This document shows positions 1 to 5,738 of a DNA stretch of 8,893 nt, in pieces (the first letter of the stretch is position 1; every line of letters begins with the position of its first letter). This stretch comes from an uncultured Lachnospiraceae bacterium (GTDB lineage: Bacteria > Bacillota > Clostridia > Lachnospirales > Lachnospiraceae): assembly GCA_905235345.1 (NCBI GenBank), contig CAJOLO010000145.1:1-8893 (forward strand), in the 5' to 3' direction. Position numbers and translations under genes: made by a program. The notes under the pieces are model-generated. The model had not been told where the DNA came from, made no database searches, and was given only the letters and a program-made list of their open reading frames with translations.

Positions 1-884
1 TCCACTGCGTAAATGATATCGGTCTCCTGAAATGCCATGGCATCTTCCCTTACCCCAAAGTACTCCTTGAGATAAGGTTTTGCCTCTTTAAGCTTTACCA
101 CTGCAATTTCCGATTCATAGGCAATTCCAACGAAATCATTTTCTCTATCAATTCCTCCTGATGTGATACCGGCCATATATGTTCCATGTCCGTCAACATC
201 TCTTGAGGGTACAACAGAATAGGGATTCCCGCTTCTTAATGCAACATTTATCTGTGCGTTAGAATATACCGTTCCATATAAAGGATTCGGAGGAACATTA
301 TCAGAGATACCTACACGCGGTATGCCCTCTGCTCCCACGTTAGTATCGAAACTGATTCCGCTATTAACTCCTAAATCGTCAAAAGCATCCGTATCCGGGT
401 TCAATCCAGCATTATAGTCTTCGTTATTCAGCCTCGAATGTTCAATATCATCACTAATCGAAGCACGTGCTTCTGACTCATCCGTCTGTATCGCCGGAAT
501 TGTCTGATCCCATATCACCCCTACACGGCTGTTACCATTTACATCAAGAAAAAGCGGATTGGTAAAATCAATTCCGGTATCAATGATCCCAACTATAACG
601 CCTCTACCGGAAAGGGCAAGATTGTCGGGTTCCTGTACCTGCTTGACACCCGTCACTTCCATGTTGGTGGAATCCATCAAGCCATAAAGCTTCGGTATAA
701 ATGAATAAGGCACCGACTCGAGATTCGTCAGTCTCTGCTCTTTCTGGGGGCAGTGCTGGATGGCAATACGCTCTATTATAGGATTCGTGCAGCAGTTACT
801 CTCATCCCCATCTATTATCATATCTGTTGAATTGATCATATAATCCGCATAGTCGTTACTGTATATCATCTCCTGACAGTTCAT
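1..884 (-). CDS. S8 family (subtilisin-like, Csp-type) serine peptidase, 3' end outside the window
   Basis: This is the first 294 codons of a subtilase; the stop lies beyond base 1. The start is ATG at 884-882, preceded by GGAG seven bases upstream. The motif GIIDTGID carries the catalytic Asp (residue 102) and DVDGHGTYMAGITSG carries the catalytic His (residue 233). The Ser motif (usually GTSxA) would lie in the missing part. No signal peptide is visible, so the protein is probably cytoplasmic. Residues 1 to about 90, with an ESVPYSFIPKLYGLMD-like stretch, resemble the N-terminal region of the clostridial Csp peptidases, a group that includes the spore-germination proteases CspA/B/C; many Lachnospiraceae have several paralogues whose roles are unknown. 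The Asp-His spacing (131 residues) is unusually long because of an acidic insertion at about 129-201. It follows the M18 peptidase gene by 87 bases. The family is sure; the substrate is unknown. Confidence 0.88.
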   Translation of the reverse strand, partial: MNCQEMIYSNDYADYMINSTDMIIDGDESNCCTNPIIERIAIQHCPQKEQRLTNLESVPYSFIPKLYGLMDSTNMEVTGVKQVQEPDNLALSGRGVIVGIIDTGIDFTNPLFLDVNGNSRVGVIWDQTIPAIQTDESEARASISDDIEHSRLNNEDYNAGLNPDTDAFDDLGVNSGISFDTNVGAEGIPRVGISDNVPPNPLYGTVYSNAQINVALRSGNPYSVVPSRDVDGHGTYMAGITSGGIDRENDFVGIAYESEIAVVKLKEAKPYLKEYFGVREDAMAFQETDIIYAV

Positions 885-932
885 GATATATCTCCATAAC
901 TTTAACAGCTATTACTATCTATGGTATGCCGG

Positions 933-961
933 ATATGAAAATGTGTGTCGGGTTTTGTCAA
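933..961 (-). promoter_or_regulatory. weak candidate promoter before the S8 peptidase gene
   Basis: On the minus strand a perfect -35 hexamer TTGACA (961-956) is followed after 17 bases by TCATAT (938-933), which matches only three of six positions of TATAAT. It lies in the 87-base gap between the M18 and S8 genes, about 50 bases before the S8 start codon. The S8 gene could therefore be transcribed separately, but read-through from the clpX unit is equally possible because no terminator is seen in the gap. Confidence 0.25.
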
Positions 962-971
962 ATTAAATTCT

Positions 972-2351
972 TCATGCATCCTTTAGGAATGCCTTATATG
1001 ACTTGTACGCCTCGTATATATCCGCCTTACTGGTAATCTCCCAAGGGGCATGCATATTAAGAACTGCTACACCACTGTCAATAACATTCATATCATACAG
1101 AGAAAGGATATATGCAATCGTACCGCCTCCTCCGATATCCACCTTGCCAAGCTCAGCGGTCTGGAATGCAATATTATTGTCATCCATGATCTTTCTGAGC
1201 TTTCCGATATACTCTGCATTGGCATCATTCGATCCCGACTTGCCACGAGAGCCCGTGAACTTATTAAATACGACACCACGCCCAAAATATGCACAATTCT
1301 TCTTCTCAAATGCACTGGCAAAATTCGGATCGTAAGCTGCTGACACATCTGATGACAGCATATATGATCCCGCAAGACATCTCTTCAGGTTAAGTTCCGA
1401 ATACTCTCCCATAGCATCCATAATCTCAGCTACAATATTCTCAAAGAACTTAGACTGCATACCGGTAGCACCGACAGAACCAATCTCTTCTTTATCCACT
1501 AACAGACAACATGCTGTACGCTCCACAGACTGCATATCAAATATAGCGGCTGCAGAAGTATAGGCACACACTCTGTCGTCCTGTCCGTATCCCATAATCA
1601 TGGATTCATCAAGTCCTGCATCTCTTGCCTTGCCGGCAGGAACAATCTCTAACTCTGCAGAGAGAAAATCCTCTTCCTCAATGTCATACTTCTTCTTTAA
1701 TACCGAAAGCACCATTTTCTTAACAGCTTCCTTATCTTCCTTAGGAAGCGGTCTGCTGCCTACAAGGATATCAAGCTGCTCACCCTCAACCACCTTGGCA
1801 CCTTTCTTGTCCATCTGCTCCTGCGCAAGATGAATAAGCAGATCGGTTACGCAGAATACCGGATCCTTCTCATCCTCACCGATAACTATATCTATAACCT
1901 CGCCGTCCTTCTTAGCAACCACTCCATGAATAGCAAGAGGAAGTGTCACCCACTGATACTTCTTAATTCCACCATAATAATGAGTGTCAAGATATGCAAG
2001 ATCCGTATCCTCATAAAGCGGATTCTGCTTAACGTCCATGCGGGGAGAATCAATATGTGCTCCCAGTATATTCATTCCATTTACCAAAGGCTCTGAACCA
2101 ATCCGGAACAATGCTATGGATTTCTTCATATTAACAGCGTATATCTTGTCGCCCTTCTTAACCTTCTTCCCTGACTTCCTGATGTCCTCAAAGTCTTCAT
2201 ATCCTGCCTCTTTCGCCATTGCTACTATCTGCTTTACGCACTCTCTTTCTGTCTTACCGTTATCAAGAAACTTGCGATACTCTTTACATATCTTTTCAAG
2301 TTCCTTAACTTCCTTCTTGTCATAATCCTTCCATGCATTTCTACGTTCCAT
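972..2351 (-). CDS. M18 family zinc aminopeptidase (aspartyl-aminopeptidase-like)
   Basis: A cytoplasmic metallo-aminopeptidase of 459 residues, the normal length for family M18, which removes N-terminal residues from peptides and assembles as a large oligomer. The expected metal and catalytic residues are all visible: His99 in AHIDSP, Asp259 in GQDDR (bridging Asp by alignment with the family), Glu288-Glu289 in DKEEIG (general base and ligand), Asp335 in SSDVS and His434 in NMHAPWE. The C-terminal helix ends in YKAFLKDA. I chose ATG at 2351, giving MERRNAW, which resembles the usual start of clostridial homologues. A GTG at 2360 would add MTI but sits only three bases after AGGAGG. The gene starts 24 bases after the clpX stop, so the two are probably co-transcribed. 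The specificity (acidic or other N-terminal residues) cannot be read from sequence. Confidence 0.93.
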   Translation of the reverse strand: MERRNAWKDYDKKEVKELEKICKEYRKFLDNGKTERECVKQIVAMAKEAGYEDFEDIRKSGKKVKKGDKIYAVNMKKSIALFRIGSEPLVNGMNILGAHIDSPRMDVKQNPLYEDTDLAYLDTHYYGGIKKYQWVTLPLAIHGVVAKKDGEVIDIVIGEDEKDPVFCVTDLLIHLAQEQMDKKGAKVVEGEQLDILVGSRPLPKEDKEAVKKMVLSVLKKKYDIEEEDFLSAELEIVPAGKARDAGLDESMIMGYGQDDRVCAYTSAAAIFDMQSVERTACCLLVDKEEIGSVGATGMQSKFFENIVAEIMDAMGEYSELNLKRCLAGSYMLSSDVSAAYDPNFASAFEKKNCAYFGRGVVFNKFTGSRGKSGSNDANAEYIGKLRKIMDDNNIAFQTAELGKVDIGGGGTIAYILSLYDMNVIDSGVAVLNMHAPWEITSKADIYEAYKSYKAFLKDA

Positions 2352-2363
2352 GATCGTCACAAT

Positions 2364-2369
2364 CCTCCT
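2364..2369 (-). promoter_or_regulatory. ribosome binding site that bears on the M18 start
   Basis: AGGAGG lies in the short gap after clpX. It is 12 bases from ATG 2351 and only 3 bases from GTG 2360. Neither spacing is ideal. Three bases is too close for efficient initiation, so the ATG is preferred. Confidence 0.6.
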
Positions 2370-2375
2370 ATATTA

Positions 2376-3743
2376 TTAATTCTCCTGCTCTAACGCCAGC
2401 ACACCTCTCATTTCAAGCAACGGGCCACCGGTTCCCTCAATATACTCCCGGGTTATTGTTACCCGTCCGATATTATCATCTCGCGGAATCTGATACATGA
2501 TATCAAGCATGAATTCCTCAATGATAGCACGAAGAGCTCTTGCACCTGTCTTCTTCTCCATCGCTTTTCTGGCAATCGCATGATAGGCGCCGTCATCAAA
2601 CCGAAGCTCAACGCCATCTAAACTTAGCAGCTTCTGATACTGCTTTAATATCGCATTCTTAGGCTCCTTCAATATATTAACCAACATATCTTCATCTAAT
2701 GCCTCAAGTGCATATAATATTGGAAGTCTTCCGAGAAATTCAGGTATCATACCAAATTCTCTGAGATCTTCTACATTTACCTTAAGAAGAATGTTGTCGT
2801 CCTTATCGTATTTATCCTTGAGATCCGCCTGAAAACCGATAGACGACTGTTTATTAAGCCTTGCCTTTATTATGTCCTCGATATCAGGGAACGCTCCGCC
2901 ACAGATAAACAGTATGTTTCTGGTATTGATGGTTGCAAGCGGTACCATTGCATTTTTACTGCCTGCACCTACCGGAACTTCCACCTCTGCACCTTCTAAA
3001 AGCTTTAATAACCCCTGCTGCACAGCCTCTCCGCTTACATCTCTGGAATTAGTATTTCTCTTCTTGGCAATCTTATCTATCTCGTCGATAAACACAATTC
3101 CACGCTCCGCCTTCTCAACATCATTGTCGGCTGCCGCAAGCAGTTTGGAAAGCACACTCTCAACATCATCACCTATGTATCCTGCCTCAGTAAGTGATGT
3201 TGCATCCGTGATGGCAAGAGGAACATTCAATATTCTCGCAATGGTCTTAACAAGATAAGTCTTACCTGAACCTGTTGGTCCAACCATAAGCATATTGGAT
3301 TTCTCAATCTCTATATCATCCATGGTATCAGTAAGCACTCTCTTGTAGTGATTATATACTGCAACAGAGATAACCTTCTTGGCATGCTCCTGCCCCACCA
3401 CATACTCATCAAGCATAGCCTTCATCTCATGTGGTGCCGGAATTGATGAAAGTGTCATCTCAGGCTCTTCTTTCTTCTTTTCTTTTTCCTTTTTCTTCTT
3501 AACCTTCTGGCTCTTAGGAATATCATTTACCGGAGTGAATTGATTAAAGTTCAGGTTAGGCATATTGGAAAGATCTATGAACTGCATTCCCCCGCCTGAG
3601 AAGCTGTCAAAGGTCTTCTGCATACAATCCTGACATATATTGATATTGTTCGGCATATAGATAAGTTTTCCCGCTGCCGATTCCGGTCTCCTGCACAGAT
3701 AGCAATACTTCTCGTAATTATCATCTTTATTATCGTTATCCAT
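2376..3743 (-). CDS. clpX: ClpX-type AAA+ unfoldase, Lachnospiraceae-style variant
   Basis: The ATP-driven unfoldase that recognises proteins and feeds them to the ClpP protease; 455 residues, slightly longer than the usual 410-430. A Cys4 zinc finger (C14, C17, C37, C40) is followed by a Met/Asn/Phe-rich stretch (about 50-70) and a Lys/Glu-rich linker (79-93) that make up the extra length. The AAA+ core is complete: Walker A GPTGSGKT (155-162), pore loop GYIG (Tyr189), Walker B VFIDE (Asp220, Glu221), arginine finger in PEFLGR (Arg339) and sensor 2 GAR (Arg402). The ClpP-docking IGF loop is present (302-304), so it should work with ClpP. The RKH pore-entry loop of canonical ClpX is replaced by GSKNA near 261-265. 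The start has GGAGG six bases upstream. It is not next to clpP, tig or lon as in many Firmicutes, but heads a unit with two peptidase genes. Confidence 0.93.
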   Translation of the reverse strand: MDNDNKDDNYEKYCYLCRRPESAAGKLIYMPNNINICQDCMQKTFDSFSGGGMQFIDLSNMPNLNFNQFTPVNDIPKSQKVKKKKEKEKKKEEPEMTLSSIPAPHEMKAMLDEYVVGQEHAKKVISVAVYNHYKRVLTDTMDDIEIEKSNMLMVGPTGSGKTYLVKTIARILNVPLAITDATSLTEAGYIGDDVESVLSKLLAAADNDVEKAERGIVFIDEIDKIAKKRNTNSRDVSGEAVQQGLLKLLEGAEVEVPVGAGSKNAMVPLATINTRNILFICGGAFPDIEDIIKARLNKQSSIGFQADLKDKYDKDDNILLKVNVEDLREFGMIPEFLGRLPILYALEALDEDMLVNILKEPKNAILKQYQKLLSLDGVELRFDDGAYHAIARKAMEKKTGARALRAIIEEFMLDIMYQIPRDDNIGRVTITREYIEGTGGPLLEMRGVLALEQEN

Positions 3744-3795
3744 TTTTATCCTCCATTGTAGTGTATGTGGTTTGTAAATTGCTGTTTACTTGCTT

Positions 3796-4082
3796 TATTT
3801 ATAGTGACTTATACGGACGTAAGAGAACTGTAAATATGCAGTGTTTTGTATTCCTGCTGTACGAAAATAAGAGTTTCTAAGTATCCCAATAAATTTTCTT
3901 ACCGTACGCGGCAAGGTGCAAAGTCGACATCCTGTCTCCGTTGCACCTGCCGGACATCCTTGTCCGGCATCCGCTGGAAACATATTAGGATACTAAGAAA
4001 CTCTAATTTCCTCCCAGATGTCATACAAAACACCGCATATTTACAGTTCTCTTACTGTCATTGAATACCACTACTATAAATA
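3796..4082. repeat. large palindromic element, possible structured leader RNA or MITE-like repeat
   Basis: The core runs 3819-4055. The outer arms 3819-3850 and 4024-4055 (32 bases each) are inverted copies with one mismatch (3840/4034). Inside them a second stem pairs 3870-3886 with 3988-4004 (17 bases, one mismatch) and continues imperfectly through 3888-3898/3976-3986. The two stems are separated by an equal-sided internal loop (19 bases each side). The tip carries a short stem (3908-3911/3971-3974) and two hairpins. A further perfect 10-base inverted pair, TATTTATAGT at 3796-3805 and its complement at 4073-4082, lies outside. No gene, no U-tract terminator after either arm and no clear target-site duplication was found. 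It could be the 5' leader of clpX, a stand-alone RNA, or a non-coding mobile repeat; copy number in the genome would separate these. Confidence 0.85.
3915..3969 (-). other. twin hairpins with GGA loops at the tip of the palindrome
   Basis: Hairpin one pairs GGTGCAA (3915-3921) with TTGCACC (3941-3947) and has a small inner stem GACA/TGTC (3926-3929/3933-3936). Hairpin two is a perfect 9-base stem, TGCCGGACA (3948-3956) with TGTCCGGCA (3961-3969), closing a 4-base loop. On the minus strand the loops read GACA-GGA-TGTC and GGACA-AGGA-TGTCC. The second contains ACAAGGATGT, which fits the core ACARGGAUGU of the published CsrA binding consensus at every position; the first lacks one base of it. 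Pairing is directly visible; CsrA binding is inferred. Confidence 0.7.
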
Positions 4083-4107
4083 TAATATAGTTTATTTAGT
4101 TTGACGA
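4079..4107 (-). promoter_or_regulatory. candidate promoter at the edge of the palindrome
   Basis: On the minus strand TCGTCA (4107-4102, four of six to TTGACA) is followed after 17 bases by TATATT (4084-4079, five of six to TATAAT). Transcription would begin near 4072, at the outer boundary of the palindromic element, and run through it into clpX. The region is very AT-rich, so chance similarity is a real risk. Confidence 0.3.
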
Positions 4108-4350
4108 ACCCTTATATCCACTTAACATCGTCCGTCCGTCATAAACACAAACACATAATCTTATGCTAGTATATCACTCTTTATTGAAAAATGCTATTGC
4201 CTATTTAAGGAAGATTATCAACTGTTCAGGCAACATTTCGTATTTACTGCAAGATGCGTACGAAAGTGTATATCCTTATCAGTCCGGAAGGCAATCGCAA
4301 TAAATCCGATATAATACTCATCAATCCGACTACGATTCTAACACTTTATA
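4108..4350. other. intergenic stretch without a recognisable gene
   Basis: AT-rich non-coding sequence between the rubrerythrin terminator and the palindromic element. No reading frame with a ribosome binding site, no tRNA and no strong hairpin was seen. The only items of note are one extended -10 motif (4168-4176) and short scattered ATCCGA/ATCCGAC repeats at 4294-4330. Confidence 0.6.
4168..4176 (-). promoter_or_regulatory. candidate extended -10 promoter upstream of clpX
   Basis: The minus strand reads TGATATACT (4176-4168), a fit to the extended -10 form TGnTATAAT with one difference. No good -35 hexamer lies 16-18 bases upstream, which extended -10 promoters can tolerate. It would give a clpX leader of roughly 420 bases that includes the whole palindrome. 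Confidence 0.3.
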
Positions 4351-4404
4351 AGAAAAAACACAATAAAACAGAGGCAACCGCACACAATAATCTGCAGTCG
4401 CCTC
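4351..4404 (-). terminator. rho-independent terminator of the rubrerythrin gene
   Basis: On the minus strand a 12-base stem (4404-4393 with 4382-4371, GAGGC at its base, two G-U pairs) closes a 10-base loop and is followed by a T-rich tract (4370-4351) that includes TGTTTTATTGTGTTTTTT. It lies 56 bases after the rubrerythrin stop and separates that gene from the clpX region. Confidence 0.88.
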
Positions 4405-4459
4405 TATATTCCGTTCTTTCTATCATACACTAGTACAGCGTAAATTAAATAATTGAAAA

Positions 4460-5116
4460 TCAATAATTCTCCTCATGTACCTCAAAGTAAGACTGTGGAT
4501 GTGCACATACAGGACATACTTCAGGAGCCTGTGTACCAACTACGATATGACCGCAGTTTCTGCACTCCCAAACCTTGACCTCGCTCTTCTTGAATACTTC
4601 CTGCATCTCAACATTCTTAAGAAGTGCACGATAACGCTCCTCATGATGCTTCTCGATCTCACCTACTGCACGGAACTTAGCCGCAAGCTCAGGGAATCCC
4701 TCTGCCTCAGCAGTCTTTGCAAAATCCTCATACATATCTGTCCACTCAAAGTTCTCTCCGTCAGCTGCTGCTCCGAGATTCTCTGCTGTAGAACCGATAC
4801 CATTAAGTTCTTTGAACCATATCTTTGCATGCTCTTTCTCATTATCAGCAGTCTTTAAGAAAAGTGCTGCAATCTGCTCAAAGCCTTCCTTCTTAGCTTT
4901 AGAAGCAAAGTATGTGTATTTATTTCTTGCCTGTGACTCTCCGGCAAATGCTGCCTGAAGATTCTTCTCCGTCTGTGTTCCTGAATAAGGATTAGTCTTC
5001 TCCTCCTTAATCTCCTCTAACTTGTCCCCTGTCACCTTACACTTAGGGCATACTGCATTCTCGATACTATCAGCCTCAAAAACCTCACCACAAACCGTAC
5101 ATCTGAATTTAGCCAT
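4460..5116 (-). CDS. rbr: rubrerythrin with rubredoxin-like sites at both ends
   Basis: A cytoplasmic non-haem di-iron peroxidase, used by anaerobes to reduce hydrogen peroxide; 218 residues. The order is an N-terminal Cys4 site (C6, C9, C23, C26), a ferritin-like four-helix domain (about 50-170) and a C-terminal rubredoxin domain (C185, C188, C201, C204) in the usual CRNCGH...CPVCAHPQ form. Di-iron ligands are visible in GESQAR (Glu60), NEKEH (Glu93, His96) and EIEKHHEE (Glu155, His158). The start is ATG 5116, with GGAGG eight bases upstream; an upstream in-frame ATG at 5197 has no ribosome site and would begin inside the promoter. The gene stands alone, with its own promoter and terminator. 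An electron donor is not encoded nearby. The extra N-terminal Cys4 site recalls reverse rubrerythrins, but here the C-terminal rubredoxin is also kept. Confidence 0.95.
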   Translation of the reverse strand: MAKFRCTVCGEVFEADSIENAVCPKCKVTGDKLEEIKEEKTNPYSGTQTEKNLQAAFAGESQARNKYTYFASKAKKEGFEQIAALFLKTADNEKEHAKIWFKELNGIGSTAENLGAAADGENFEWTDMYEDFAKTAEAEGFPELAAKFRAVGEIEKHHEERYRALLKNVEMQEVFKKSEVKVWECRNCGHIVVGTQAPEVCPVCAHPQSYFEVHEENY

Positions 5117-5178
5117 TGCTACATCCTCCTTTAATACATTTATGTAATCATCAGTATATTGTAATACCCGACTATTCT

Positions 5179-5199
5179 TAATGATAAAATAAATCATTA
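5179..5199. promoter_or_regulatory. inverted repeat over the rubrerythrin promoter, candidate operator
   Basis: TAATGAT (5179-5185) and ATCATTA (5193-5199) are perfect inverted copies separated by seven A/T bases. The repeat covers the whole -10 hexamer and much of the spacer, a position where a bound repressor would block transcription. Rubrerythrin genes are often controlled by peroxide sensors such as PerR, but the 7-7-7 layout does not match the PerR 7-1-7 box, so the regulator is unknown. Confidence 0.5.
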
Positions 5200-5210
5200 G
5201 GATAAGTCAA
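5181..5210 (-). promoter_or_regulatory. sigma-A-type promoter of the rubrerythrin gene
   Basis: TTGACT (5210-5205) and TATCAT (5186-5181) each match five of six consensus bases and are separated by 18 bases. The start codon lies about 65 bases downstream of the -10. Confidence 0.6.
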
Positions 5211-5261
5211 GTATTATTTTCGTGACTGTTCAGACGTACGCCACCGAGTGAACTGTAACTT

Positions 5262-5287
5262 ATTTTCATGCACATATGCAAGAAAAT
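5262..5287. other. AT-rich hairpin downstream of the gatCAB-thioesterase unit
   Basis: ATTTTC pairs with GAAAAT, then after one A-A mismatch TGCA pairs with TGCA around a CATA loop. It begins 35 bases after the thioesterase stop. No U-tract follows on the minus strand, so it is at best a weak terminator or an mRNA end-protecting hairpin. Confidence 0.3.
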
Positions 5288-5322
5288 GAATATAACATCT
5301 ACTGAGGATTCTAATTGTTGCC

Positions 5323-5721
5323 TTACAACTTAAATCCCGTCCCTATAAACTGTGCAATATCTCTGCCTGTATCATCGGCCACATCAACATTAATTATAAT
5401 TGAGCTTCTTCCGTTCTTCTTAACATATGAAGTCGCAATCAGTCTGTCTCCCTTAGGAGCACTCAAATAATTAATACTTACCTGCTGTGCCACTGTCGGC
5501 ATATGAATATTATTAGACAATGTGGCAAAGGCAAAATCTGCCAAAGTGAACATTACTCCGCCCATTATCCCGCCATTGGCGTTCTTATGTTTGTCCTCCA
5601 AAGTAACACTGCACACACTTTTCGTTTCCGTGAGCTCATCCAACCGTATCCCATTAAGGGTGGCAAATCTGTCTTCCTTAAAATATTCTCTCGCTTCTTC
5701 CATATTCTTGAATGTTGCCAT
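5323..5721 (-). CDS. PaaI-family hotdog-fold acyl-CoA thioesterase
   Basis: A single hotdog domain of 132 residues, the typical length for PaaI-type thioesterases, which hydrolyse acyl-CoA esters in the cytoplasm. The key segment is HKNANGGIMGGVMFTLADFAFA (45-66 region), with Asn48 and Asp62 at the positions of the family's active-site residues; the HGG motif common in the family reads MGG here. The C-terminal strands AQQVSINYLSAPKGDRL and DIAQFIGTGFKL fit the fold. The start has AAAGGAA nine bases upstream. The gene begins 17 bases after the gatB stop, so it probably shares the gatCAB transcript. The natural substrate cannot be read from sequence. Confidence 0.9.
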   Translation of the reverse strand: MATFKNMEEAREYFKEDRFATLNGIRLDELTETKSVCSVTLEDKHKNANGGIMGGVMFTLADFAFATLSNNIHMPTVAQQVSINYLSAPKGDRLIATSYVKKNGRSSIIINVDVADDTGRDIAQFIGTGFKL

Positions 5722-5738
5722 TGATTTTGTTTCCTTTC

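Noticed and set aside
1003..2325. Plus-strand open frames opposite the M18 gene
   Set aside because: They lie antisense to a gene with complete family motifs, lack ribosome binding sites and match no known protein.
2352..2360. GTG start of the M18 peptidase adding three residues
   Set aside because: The AGGAGG is only three bases away and family members usually begin near MERxNAW. Not excluded, because the ATG spacing of 12 bases is long.
3795..4064. Two open frames of 62 and 72 codons on opposite strands across the palindrome
   Set aside because: They are by-products of the inverted repeat. Neither has a ribosome binding site and their products show no recognisable domain.
3796..4082. Insertion sequence remnant
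   Set aside because: No transposase fragment and no convincing target-site duplication flank the palindrome, so only a non-coding repeat remains possible.
4262..4348. Nested short inverted pairs (AAGTGT/ACACTT, AATCG/CGATT) and repeated ATCCGA words
   Set aside because: Arms are five to seven bases with long loops in AT-rich sequence, which is expected by chance.
5117..5197. N-terminal extension of the rubrerythrin from ATG 5197
   Set aside because: It has no ribosome binding site, its codons overlap the promoter -10, and the extension has no family counterpart. ATG 5116 has GGAGG at good spacing.
5226..5257. Possible terminator from GTTCA/TGAAC arms after the thioesterase gene
   Set aside because: The stem is five bases with a long loop and no T-tract follows on the minus strand.
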